A stretch of DNA of 37,365 nt from Pseudomonadota bacterium (GTDB taxonomy: Bacteria > Desulfobacterota > Desulfobulbia > Desulfobulbales > Desulfocapsaceae): the NCBI GenBank assembly GCA_018817385.1, contig JAHIUA010000010.1, positions 1-37,365 of the forward strand, in the 5' to 3' direction. Below the pieces are notes generated by a model. It saw only the letters and a list, made by a program, of their open reading frames with translations, had not been told where the DNA came from and made no database searches. This document shows positions 9,215 through 17,584 of this stretch, one piece after another (the first letter of the stretch is position 1; every line of letters begins with the position of its first letter). The position numbers and the translations under genes were made by a program.

Positions 9215-10597
9215 TTGGAATCTGCCCCTCTTACTCACAAACGACACAAACAGATGACCTCTCCTCCTTTTGTTATTGAAAAACCGGTCCATGGCGGCTT
9301 TGGCCTCAGCCACGACACAGATGGCACAGCCCTCCTCATAGAGGGAGTGCTTCCAGGCGAAACCGTGCAGGCAACCCTCAGCGAAAAAAGAAAGACACTG
9401 AAACAAGGAGTGGTCACTCAAATCCTGAACCCCTCTCCACAAAGAATCCTTCCCCCCTGTCCTCTGTACAAAAAATGTGGTGGTTGTGACTTCCAGCACA
9501 TGACCTACCCCTGCCAGCTGCAGGTTAAGGAAGAGGTTCTGAAAGACCTGTTGAGAATGACCGGACACCCCTTGCTGCACCAGGCGGCAGACACCCTGCT
9601 CTCGCCGCTCCTGCCTTCACCGGGGCAATTCCATTATCGCCAAAGGATTCGGCTGCAGGTGGATGGGCAACAGGTGGTGGGATTTCATGGCCGACGCAGT
9701 CACAATTGTGTTGCTGTCAGCAACTGCCTGTTGGCCAGGCCGGAAATCAATGACTGTTTGCAGGAACTGCTGGCTCATCCCTCTTGCCACCGCCTGCGGC
9801 CCCACATGGAAGGCCTGGAAATCCTGTTCAATCCAGAGCGTTCTGACCTGATTCTCCTTTTCCATTTCCAACGCAGACCGCGCCCCGGAGATGAAAACAA
9901 CGCCCGCAACCTGGTCCGAGAGCTCAGAGGAGTGGCGGGAATCTTTTTTACCGGCGAGGGATTTGCCCTTTCAGGCCCATACTCCGACGCACCGTCAGAG
10001 GATGCAGCCACTCTTTCCTTTACCTTGCCGCCTCTTCCGCCCTACACCGACAAGCCCCTTGTCCTCTCCTGGGAAACAGGTGGGTTTTGCCAGGTTAACC
10101 TGGAACAGAACATCACTCTCATCACTACCACCCTCGACTCCTGCAAGCCAAAGAAAGGAGACTCCATTCTCGATCTTTTTTGCGGTATGGGTAACTTTTC
10201 CATCCCCCTCGCTGAAAGGGCAGAATCTGTGCTAGGAATCGAAGGACAGGGTTCTGCCATCCGCAGTGCTCGAAAAAACAGCAGCCAAGCAGGACAAACC
10301 AACACGGAATTCAAAAAACGCCCCATCCACCAGGCCTGTGAAGAACTCCTCCAAGACGGCAGGAAATTTGACTCTATAGTGGTGGATCCACCACGACAGG
10401 GTGTTCCAGGCCTGGCCAGAAACCTTTCCCTCCTCTGCCGTAACAGGCTGGTCTACATCTCCTGTAACCCGGTAACCTTGTGCCGGGATTTGAGCGAACT
10501 CCTGGAGCAGGGCTTTAGCCTGACAGGACTCCAGCCCATGGATATGTTCCCCCAGACACACCATATCGAGACCGTAGCCCTTCTGGAAAAGGCCTAG
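9215..10597 (+). CDS. rlmD: TrmA-family RNA (uracil-5)-methyltransferase, RlmD-like
   Basis: A 460-residue TrmA/RlmC/RlmD-family enzyme that transfers a methyl group from S-adenosylmethionine to C5 of a uridine in RNA. An N-terminal TRAM-like segment is followed by an iron-sulfur cluster motif, C-x5-C-G-G-C near residue 90. The SAM-binding loop DLFCGMGNF starts at about D320. DPPRQG starts at about D391, and the nucleophile is C417 in YISCNPVT. The cluster cysteines and TRAM favour RlmD or RlmD-like enzymes over TrmA, but the exact uridine cannot be read from sequence. The TTG at 9215 has AAAGG about 10 nt upstream. An ATG at 9254 would shorten the protein by 13 residues and is an alternative. 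It appears monocistronic. Confidence 0.88.
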   Translation: MESAPLTHKRHKQMTSPPFVIEKPVHGGFGLSHDTDGTALLIEGVLPGETVQATLSEKRKTLKQGVVTQILNPSPQRILPPCPLYKKCGGCDFQHMTYPCQLQVKEEVLKDLLRMTGHPLLHQAADTLLSPLLPSPGQFHYRQRIRLQVDGQQVVGFHGRRSHNCVAVSNCLLARPEINDCLQELLAHPSCHRLRPHMEGLEILFNPERSDLILLFHFQRRPRPGDENNARNLVRELRGVAGIFFTGEGFALSGPYSDAPSEDAATLSFTLPPLPPYTDKPLVLSWETGGFCQVNLEQNITLITTTLDSCKPKKGDSILDLFCGMGNFSIPLAERAESVLGIEGQGSAIRSARKNSSQAGQTNTEFKKRPIHQACEELLQDGRKFDSIVVDPPRQGVPGLARNLSLLCRNRLVYISCNPVTLCRDLSELLEQGFSLTGLQPMDMFPQTHHIETVALLEKA

Positions 10598-10811
10598 AAT
10601 AATATGCTCCATTTTTCTCCCATCACCGTTGCGACAAAGACAAAAAATTTGTAGTACGACCACTCTCTTTTCCCCTTCCTGAAAATCACTCTCAACACCT
10701 CCGTCACCTAACAGATAAATGACACACATAACGACCCAAAGAATTGGTTACGATTCCCAGACAAGCCAATGATGTCAGGGGCTTCAGCCGATTATTGTTT
10801 CCATATAATGG
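10598..10811. other. Non-coding stretch upstream of the first HD-GYP gene
   Basis: No gene is supported here. From about 10735 the sequence resembles the region upstream of the second HD-GYP gene, with a shared GAATTG and CGATTCCCA in the same order. The duplication therefore included upstream DNA. No terminator for the methyltransferase gene is evident. Confidence 0.5.
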
Positions 10812-10841
10812 TTGACGCAAACTAGAACAACGAAGTACTAT
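10812..10841 (+). promoter_or_regulatory. Sigma-70 promoter of the first HD-GYP gene
   Basis: TTGACG (10812-10817), an 18-nt spacer, then TACTAT (10836-10841). The same arrangement, with GGTTGACGCA and a CTAGAA in the spacer, precedes the paralogue at 13377. Conservation between the duplicates supports both calls. Confidence 0.65.
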
Positions 10842-10874
10842 CAGCCAACTGGCGAATCATTTTTTGTCAGTCAT

Positions 10875-10895
10875 GGCAATGCGCCTTGCATTGCC
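10875..10895 (+). promoter_or_regulatory. Hairpin in the 5' leader of the first HD-GYP gene
   Basis: GGCAATGC (10875-10882) and GCATTGCC (10888-10895) form a perfect 8-bp stem with a 5-nt loop, about 50 nt upstream of the ATG. It is followed by AT-rich sequence without a Shine-Dalgarno. A role in translation or RNA stability is possible. It is not recognisable as a known riboswitch. Confidence 0.35.
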
Positions 10896-10944
10896 CACGC
10901 TGTTCCTTAGGCGATGCGCAACTCAATAATTCTTTATTTTTATT

Positions 10945-13188
10945 ATGCTTTTGCTGCAAAAACAGTGGGAAAAGGTTGTTGCTGTTACCAACGAGGTTGA
11001 TCTTACCTTTTTGCTGCTACGAATTTTCAGCCTTGCCGGCGGCATTGTCTGGCTCTTGATTATTCCATTTTCCCCTGAAGAAAATGCCACTCTGATCAGG
11101 TCCCTGATCTATTTTTCCATCTACAGTCTCCTTTGTTACCTCTTTATTTTTCTCAAACCAGGTCTGTTGAAAAAAGTGTATCTGGCATCACTTTTCCTCG
11201 ACCTGATCTTTCTTTCAAATCTCGTTCATGCGGAAACAAATTTATCAAACAGCTTCTTTCTCGGCTATTACCTGCTCATCTGCCTCCACACCATCTACTT
11301 CGGCCTCCGCTTTGGACTCATGGTCGCTGTTGTTTCCGCCGCCTGTTACATCATCAGCAATTTGCCCATGCTCACCTACATCGAGTGGACCGATCTTGGC
11401 ATGCGGATCGGTTTTTTCTTTTTTATCGCCGTACCGGTTGGGCTGTTGACAGACAAGGTGAACCGTGACAAGCAAAAAGTAGAACATTTCAACGGGACCC
11501 TTGAAATCATGGTCTCCCAGCGCACGGACAAGATCCGTACCCTCTTAAATCAGGAGCGCTACCTGCGAGAGATCCTCAATACGGTCTCTCACATCAACAA
11601 ACTGCTGATCACCGCCCCAGACATTGCCACCCTCCTGGAAAACGCCTGTGCTCAATTCGTCCAGCATGGTCATTATGGTTCCAGTTGGATCGGCCTCCTC
11701 AAAGAAGGTACTATCCAAACAGTCCACACCTCCAGCACTCCAGACAAGCTGCTCATTAGTCCGCCCTATGATGTCCGTAATCCTCATGATAACTTTTACA
11801 GGAGCCCTGCTGGCCAATGTATCCGTGACAACAAAACCGTGATCCGGAAAAACGATCCGGAGACACAGGACCCAATCCCTTGGCGCGACCCGGAGGAGCT
11901 GAAAGGATTTCAGGCCGTCATCAGCCTCCCCCTTCGTGCTTACCATTCCGCGCAACCCCTTGGCGCCCTGACCATCTACACCTGGCGCAAGAAAGGCTTT
12001 GAGCTGGAAGAAAAAAACATGCTCAACGAACTGGCCGGCGACATAGGTTTTGCCATAGAATCCTTCAGGCATAAGGAGTCTGTGGCAAGACTCACCGCCG
12101 AACGTACAGCCAATTACGAAGAGACAATCTTCTCCTTTGTCGACATGATCGAACAGAGAGACACCTATACTGCCGGCCACACCCAGCGCGTTGCTCAATA
12201 TTGTGAACTCATTGCCAGGGAAATGGGCATTGAGGCCAAACAAATAAAGAAACTCTACAAGGCTGCCATCCTCCATGACATCGGCAAGGTTGCCACACCG
12301 GATTCGGTTCTCCTCAAACCCGGCAAGCTGACCAGTCTGGATTATGATCTGATCAAACTCCATGCCTTTGCCGGTTACGAGATGCTCTGGCAGATCGGGA
12401 TGTACCGGGAATTAGCGGTGATCATCCGCCATCATCACGAAAGACACGATGGCAAGGGCTATCCCGACGGCCTGCTGGGACATGAGATCCCCCTCCTCTC
12501 CCGCATCATGGTGGTTGGTGACGCCTTCGATGCCATGACCACCAACCGCATCTATAAGGCGAGAAAAGAACTCCCCGAAGCCCTGGCCGAGCTCGAGGCC
12601 TTCAGCGGCAGTCAATTTCATCCTGACGTGGTCAAGGCAGCGATCAAGGTACTGGCCAACATCAAAATCTCCACAACCATCAGCCAGCTGCCGATAAGTA
12701 ATCTTGAGAAGAAGCGCTTCTCCTATTTTTTTAATGACAAGCTGACAGGTCTTTTCAACGAAGATTACCTGAAGATCACCCTCAATAACCTGGACCTGAA
12801 TCAATACAAATGTCTCTACATGCTGCACCTCCTCAATGTCCCCGAGTACAACAAGCACCACGGCTGGGCCAAAGGAAATCTGTTTTTTAAAGAGTTGGCT
12901 ACAGAGCTCCAGACCAGGTTTCCCGAAGCCATCATATTCAGGGCCTACGGAAACGATTTCGCCCTCATCTCTACAGGACATATTCCCCTGGACAGTGATA
13001 CATTCAATACCTTTTCATGCATCATCGGTACCGAAATCAAGATTGAGCTCCAGCATGTTGATCTCATAGCAGGAAAGGCCTATACCATCGACAAGCTGGA
13101 AAAGATGGAACTGCAGATCCTAGACCAGCATCAGCCAACAATCAACGATACCTACACCGCCCATCATGCTGAGATCGTACACTCCTAA
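10945..13188 (+). CDS. Membrane GAF / HD-GYP protein with degenerate GGDEF tail (copy 1)
   Basis: A 747-residue signalling protein. About five transmembrane helices (residues ~15-165) lead through a short coiled coil (~170-215) to a GAF-like domain (~215-375). An HD-GYP domain follows, with H444-D445 in AAILHDIGK, then HHHERHDGKGYP containing G505-Y506-P507. HD-GYP proteins hydrolyse cyclic di-GMP, and the metal-binding and GYP residues are all present. The C-terminal ~150 residues look like a decayed GGDEF domain: DKLTGLFNEDYL at ~598, and AYGNDFALIS at ~667 where an active enzyme would have GGDEF or GGEEF. It is therefore probably a phosphodiesterase with a non-catalytic tail. No Shine-Dalgarno precedes the ATG. 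The next gene is a tandem paralogue with identical domain order. Confidence 0.9.
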   Translation: MLLLQKQWEKVVAVTNEVDLTFLLLRIFSLAGGIVWLLIIPFSPEENATLIRSLIYFSIYSLLCYLFIFLKPGLLKKVYLASLFLDLIFLSNLVHAETNLSNSFFLGYYLLICLHTIYFGLRFGLMVAVVSAACYIISNLPMLTYIEWTDLGMRIGFFFFIAVPVGLLTDKVNRDKQKVEHFNGTLEIMVSQRTDKIRTLLNQERYLREILNTVSHINKLLITAPDIATLLENACAQFVQHGHYGSSWIGLLKEGTIQTVHTSSTPDKLLISPPYDVRNPHDNFYRSPAGQCIRDNKTVIRKNDPETQDPIPWRDPEELKGFQAVISLPLRAYHSAQPLGALTIYTWRKKGFELEEKNMLNELAGDIGFAIESFRHKESVARLTAERTANYEETIFSFVDMIEQRDTYTAGHTQRVAQYCELIAREMGIEAKQIKKLYKAAILHDIGKVATPDSVLLKPGKLTSLDYDLIKLHAFAGYEMLWQIGMYRELAVIIRHHHERHDGKGYPDGLLGHEIPLLSRIMVVGDAFDAMTTNRIYKARKELPEALAELEAFSGSQFHPDVVKAAIKVLANIKISTTISQLPISNLEKKRFSYFFNDKLTGLFNEDYLKITLNNLDLNQYKCLYMLHLLNVPEYNKHHGWAKGNLFFKELATELQTRFPEAIIFRAYGNDFALISTGHIPLDSDTFNTFSCIIGTEIKIELQHVDLIAGKAYTIDKLEKMELQILDQHQPTINDTYTAHHAEIVHS

Positions 13189-13376
13189 CTCCCATTTCTC
13201 AGCAACACCTCCCGCAATACCCACCAGAACGGCACCTCCTCAATTCGCGAACAAATATCGGTTCCATTTTCGAGCGTATCAAATAACCAAGAATTGAGCC
13301 GGGAATCGATTCCCAAAGCCACTGCCGGTCAAGAGACTCAAAACCGGTTGTCCCCCTTTTGCTTTCTACATAAGGG
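13189..13376. other. Spacer between the HD-GYP paralogues
   Basis: No gene is supported. It contains the palindrome at 13301-13314 and a short CCGGT/ACCGG inverted repeat near 13325-13348, followed by CCCCCTTTT. That could be a weak terminator for copy 1. Confidence 0.4.
13301..13314. promoter_or_regulatory. Perfect 14-bp palindrome, possible operator
   Basis: GGGAATCGATTCCC lies about 63 bp upstream of the -35 of the second HD-GYP gene. The right half (CGATTCCC) is also present at the equivalent place before copy 1, but the left half is altered there. It could be a regulator-binding site retained by only one paralogue. Confidence 0.35.
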
Positions 13377-13406
13377 TTGACGCATTCTAGAAAAAGAATG
13401 TATTAT
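13377..13406 (+). promoter_or_regulatory. Sigma-70 promoter of the second HD-GYP gene
   Basis: TTGACG (13377-13382), an 18-nt spacer, then TATTAT (13401-13406). The -10 is closer to consensus than that of copy 1, so this gene may be expressed more strongly. Spacing and flanks match the copy 1 promoter. Confidence 0.7.
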
Positions 13407-13507
13407 CCGTGAATTATGGAAAAATAATTTTTCTCATCCGTGGCAAGAAGCCTTCTCTTATCCACGCCGGTCCAAGTGGGTACACCTAACAACCACCTGA
13501 ACTCATT

Positions 13508-15748
13508 ATGTTTTCTTCAATAACACAGTGGAAAAAAGTTATTGCTGCCACCAATGAGGTTGACCTTACCTTTTTACTGTTACGGGTTTTCAGCCTTGCC
13601 GGCGGCATTGCCTGGATCCTGATTGTCCCCCTTTTCCCAGCGGAAAAGGCCATCATCATCAATGCCCTCATCGCTTTTTTTATTTACAGCCTCCTTTGCT
13701 ACCTCGTTATTTTTTACAGACCGGACCTATTAAAAAAGGTGTATCTGGTATCCCTTTTTCTCGATCTGATCTTTCTGTCAATTCTGGTCCATACGGAAAC
13801 AAACTTTGAAAACAGTTTCTTTCTCGGCTATTACCTCCTTATCTGCCTCCATACCATCTACTTCGGCCTTAATTTTGGCCTGATCGTCGCCGTTATTTCA
13901 GCCTGTTGTTACATCGTCAGCATTTTCCCCATGCTCACCGACATCGAATGGACCGATCTTGCCATGAGGATCGGGTTTCTCTTTCTTATTGCCGTACCGG
14001 TGGGGCTGTTAACAGAAAAGGTAAAGCGTGATAAGGAAAAAGTAGAACATTTCAACAAAACCCTTGAAAGCAAGGTGAGCCAACGCACCGACAAGATCGG
14101 AGCCCTCCTGGATCAGGAACGCTATCTCCGTGAAATCATGACTACGGTTGCCCATATCAACAAACTGCTTATCACCACGCCAAACATTACCAGCCTCCTG
14201 GAAAGCTGTTGCACCAGACTCGTGCAGCACAGCCATTATGAATTCTGCTGGATCGGCCTTCTCGACAATAACAGAATACCAACGGTCCACACCTCCGAAC
14301 TGTCAGGCGTCCCTCTCATTGCCCCGCCCTATGATGTACTCGATAGTCACAATACCTTCTACCAGAGCTCCGCCGCCCGCTGTGCCAGGGACAATCAAAC
14401 CGTGATCTGCGAAATCGACCCGATGACACCGAACCAGACCCCGTGTCTCAACCCGGCAGAGGTGAAAGGATTTCATTCCGTCATCAGCCTTCCCCTGCGT
14501 GCTCACCATGCTGCACGCCCCCTCGGTGTCCTGACTATCTACACCTGGCGCAAGAAAGGCTTTGACCCGGAAGAAAAAGAGATGCTGGACGAACTGGCCG
14601 GCGACATCGGCTTTGCCATAGATTCCTTCAGGCAAAGAGAGTCGGTAACAAAACTCACTGCCGAACGTACTGCCAATTACGAAGAGACGATTTTCTCTTT
14701 TGCCGATATGATTGAGCAAAGAGACACCTATACGGCCGGCCATACCGAGCGCGTCGCCCATTACTGTGAACTGATTGCCAGAGAAATGGGTGTTGAGCTC
14801 GAAGAGATCAAGAATCTTTATAAGGCGGCCATCCTCCATGACATAGGCAAGGTTGCCACTCCGGATTCTGTTCTCCTCAAGCCCGGTAAATTGACCGGTC
14901 TGGATTACGACCTGATCAAACTCCATGCCTTTGCCGGTTATGAGATGCTTTCGAAGATCGAGATGTACCGGGAATTGGCAGTGATCATCCACCATCATCA
15001 CGAAAGACACGACGGCAAGGGCTACCCCGACGCCCTGCAGGGCGACGAAATCCCGCCACTCTCTCGAATCATGATAGTTGGTGATGCCTTTGATGCCATG
15101 ACCACCAACCGTATCTATAAGGCCAAAAAAGAGATTCCCGAGGCCCTGACCGAGCTTCAGGCACTGAGCGGCAGTCAATTTGATCCAGAGGTCGTCAAGG
15201 CCGCGGTCAAGGTATTGGCCAACATCAAAATCTCCAACACCATTAACCAGCTCCCAGTGAGCAATCTGGAAAAAAAGAGGTTTTCCTACTTTTTTAACGA
15301 CATGTTGACAGGACTTTACAACGAGGACTACCTGAAGATCATCCTCAACAATCTGGACATCAATCGATATACATGCCTGCACATGCTCCACCTCTTGAAT
15401 GTGCCGGAATACAATAAACGTCACGGCTGGGCCAAAGGCAATCTCCTTTTTAAAGAGTTAGCCACCGAACTGCAGAATAACTTCCCTGAAACCCTAATTT
15501 TCAGGGCCTACGGAAACGATTTTGCCATAATCTCTAAAAAGCATCTTGCCCTTAACAGCAAAACCTTCAACTCCTTTACATCCGTCCAGGGCACCGAAAT
15601 TAAAATTGAGCTCCACCATGTCGATCTCAAAATTGGCAGCACCTACACCATCGACAAACTGGAAAAGCTGGAAATCCTGGCCCTTGGCCACCAGCAACTC
15701 CCCGAGTTCAATGTTACTGAGCTGACAAATCACAACATATCCATTTAA
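13508..15748 (+). CDS. Membrane GAF / HD-GYP protein with degenerate GGDEF tail (copy 2)
   Basis: A 746-residue paralogue of the preceding gene, collinear along the whole length with the same domain order: five transmembrane helices, coiled coil, GAF-like, HD-GYP, degenerate GGDEF. H444-D445 and the GYP at 505-507 fall at the same residue numbers as in copy 1, so cyclic-di-GMP hydrolysis is expected. The GGDEF-like tail again reads AYGNDF and should be inactive. Differences concentrate in the GAF-like domain (about residues 215-330), which suggests the copies sense different signals. It has its own promoter and, like copy 1, no Shine-Dalgarno before the ATG. Tandem paralogues of this size point to a fairly old local duplication followed by divergence. 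Confidence 0.9.
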   Translation: MFSSITQWKKVIAATNEVDLTFLLLRVFSLAGGIAWILIVPLFPAEKAIIINALIAFFIYSLLCYLVIFYRPDLLKKVYLVSLFLDLIFLSILVHTETNFENSFFLGYYLLICLHTIYFGLNFGLIVAVISACCYIVSIFPMLTDIEWTDLAMRIGFLFLIAVPVGLLTEKVKRDKEKVEHFNKTLESKVSQRTDKIGALLDQERYLREIMTTVAHINKLLITTPNITSLLESCCTRLVQHSHYEFCWIGLLDNNRIPTVHTSELSGVPLIAPPYDVLDSHNTFYQSSAARCARDNQTVICEIDPMTPNQTPCLNPAEVKGFHSVISLPLRAHHAARPLGVLTIYTWRKKGFDPEEKEMLDELAGDIGFAIDSFRQRESVTKLTAERTANYEETIFSFADMIEQRDTYTAGHTERVAHYCELIAREMGVELEEIKNLYKAAILHDIGKVATPDSVLLKPGKLTGLDYDLIKLHAFAGYEMLSKIEMYRELAVIIHHHHERHDGKGYPDALQGDEIPPLSRIMIVGDAFDAMTTNRIYKAKKEIPEALTELQALSGSQFDPEVVKAAVKVLANIKISNTINQLPVSNLEKKRFSYFFNDMLTGLYNEDYLKIILNNLDINRYTCLHMLHLLNVPEYNKRHGWAKGNLLFKELATELQNNFPETLIFRAYGNDFAIISKKHLALNSKTFNSFTSVQGTEIKIELHHVDLKIGSTYTIDKLEKLEILALGHQQLPEFNVTELTNHNISI

Positions 15749-15880
15749 TCGGAGTTGCTTACATTTGATCTGATCGTATTTCCACAAACTTCCCAGACTG
15801 CCCCCCTACCGGAATAAGGTCAAGAGCAACTATACGAGAATTCCTGACTTCTGAAAGGTAACGATCACAGGAGGTTTTTC

Positions 15881-17584
15881 ATGAGACGTGTGGGAGAGGC
15901 AAATGGTGTTCGAGTAAAAGCGTACGCCGGTACTACAGGTATATTACTGGCGTTTGATATTGAAGCGGGCAAACGAGAGGACTTGCTTGGCTTTGCAATC
16001 TCTCGTGAGATCCGAAGCGGACGCTTTGCCGGGAGGATTGGCTGGCTGCAGGGAATCCTGGATTTCCCCGGTACAACCAAGGCCCGTGGAGAGCTCATCG
16101 CCACAAACGTAGCCCCGATACAGAAATTTCGGTGGTCTGACTATTCGGTATATCCAAGCACTCAATACGCCTACACCGTCCAACCAGTCTACCGTTCTGA
16201 CTCATCCCTCGTCACGAGTTCCAATCGAAGGCTTTTCTTGGAGGCCGGCCCGCAGGTCGTGATAGAAACCCAGGGTTTTCAGGGAGAGGATGCGATCATA
16301 TTCAACAGGGCGGTGGCTTCATCCCAGGCATTTTCTCGCCGCTTCCCGGATCTGGATGTAGAGATTCAAAAGGCAAAGGAAGCAGGAACCCTTGGCAGGA
16401 AAACACTGCCACAGCGAGCCCTCGATTGGCTGTCTCGAGGGTTAGTGGAACAAATTGAATCGTTTCTAGCGCAGGCTGAAGATGCAAGTTGGGCCCTCGA
16501 TCTGGCCATTTATGAATATCACCTTCCTCGTCTGCATCAGGCAATGGTCGCGGCTGGAGAACGTGGCGTTAAGGTGCGTATCCTTTATCACGCTAAAGAG
16601 GAAGACGATGCGACGGTTGAGAATAAACACCTGCTCCATACTCCAGAGATACCAGGTGCCACCCTTTTTCCACGCATCACCACAGCTATCATGCATAACA
16701 AGTTTGTCGTTCTTAGCCGGATAAAGCCAAATGGTTGTTATACGCCTGTTGCCCTACTGGCAGGATCTACAAATTGGTCTGAGAATGGATGCTACCGCCA
16801 AGCCAACGTGGTCCACATTTCACGCACCCCGTCGATCCTTGAAAATTATGCGACCATGTTTGAAACACTGATTGCCACCCGTACAGATCGCAGGGCAACC
16901 AAAAGCTCAATCAACAAGAACAATAAAATACCAACCGCGCCTGAGCGTTTCGGAGGCTTTTCGCCACGATCAAAGTTCGCAGACATCTCTGCAATAGCAA
17001 ATCTGATAGCTGGTGCAGAACGTGATGTTCTGTTTGCAACTGCTTTCCAGTTACGCGATGAGATAACGGAGGCCCTTCTCGGCACAGCAAACGACACCAT
17101 TCTCAGGATGGGTATTCAAAACTCATCGAGTGCTAAAATTACAGGCATCCACCGTGATCGCACAGCTCACTTCACCGCAGCTTCACTTCTTCCGGACGGG
17201 CTTGAGGGTTGGTTAAAAGAATCAACAGCAAAGCAGAAAGGCGCCATTCGTGTGCATACAAAAGCGATCATTATCGATGTCACCTCCGATGCGCCACTTA
17301 TCATTTCAGGATCACACAATTTTTCAACCAATGCCTCAAGGAATAACGACGAAAATTACTTGATCATACGACGAGATAGAGATGTCGCTGATGCGTATCT
17401 TTGCGAAATCATGCGAATCTACGACCATTATCGCTTTCGTTTCAGTGCCAGAGAAAGAAGTAAGGCAGGCAAGCCAACCGCGCCTCCGTCGCTCGCTGGA
17501 GACAACAGCTGGTGTGATGACTATTTTGCGGACGGCAACCTCAAGAATCTGGACAGAATCAGGTTTGCCGGCTTAACAGGATAG
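15881..17584 (+). CDS. Phospholipase D-like protein with two HKD motifs
   Basis: A 567-residue protein of the phospholipase D/nuclease superfamily. Motif 1 is HNKFVVLS (H272, K274) followed by GSTNW. Motif 2 is HTKAIIID (H459, K461, D466) followed by GSHNFS. The Asp of HxKxxxxD is replaced by Ser in motif 1. The first ~130 residues look beta-rich and fibronectin-like (TQYAYTVQPVY) and may bind a partner. There is no signal peptide, so it is probably cytoplasmic and more likely a nuclease or phosphodiesterase than a secreted lipase. The start is well supported by AGGAGG six nt upstream. It stands alone between signalling genes and a decayed region, which suggests an accessory or transferred gene. 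A phage-defence role is possible but unproven. Confidence 0.8.
   Translation: MRRVGEANGVRVKAYAGTTGILLAFDIEAGKREDLLGFAISREIRSGRFAGRIGWLQGILDFPGTTKARGELIATNVAPIQKFRWSDYSVYPSTQYAYTVQPVYRSDSSLVTSSNRRLFLEAGPQVVIETQGFQGEDAIIFNRAVASSQAFSRRFPDLDVEIQKAKEAGTLGRKTLPQRALDWLSRGLVEQIESFLAQAEDASWALDLAIYEYHLPRLHQAMVAAGERGVKVRILYHAKEEDDATVENKHLLHTPEIPGATLFPRITTAIMHNKFVVLSRIKPNGCYTPVALLAGSTNWSENGCYRQANVVHISRTPSILENYATMFETLIATRTDRRATKSSINKNNKIPTAPERFGGFSPRSKFADISAIANLIAGAERDVLFATAFQLRDEITEALLGTANDTILRMGIQNSSSAKITGIHRDRTAHFTAASLLPDGLEGWLKESTAKQKGAIRVHTKAIIIDVTSDAPLIISGSHNFSTNASRNNDENYLIIRRDRDVADAYLCEIMRIYDHYRFRFSARERSKAGKPTAPPSLAGDNSWCDDYFADGNLKNLDRIRFAGLTG

Noticed and set aside
14303-15424. Minus-strand open frame of about 373 codons opposite the second HD-GYP gene
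   Set aside because: A similar antisense frame appears opposite copy 1, as expected from shared codon pattern; the sense-strand domains are clear.
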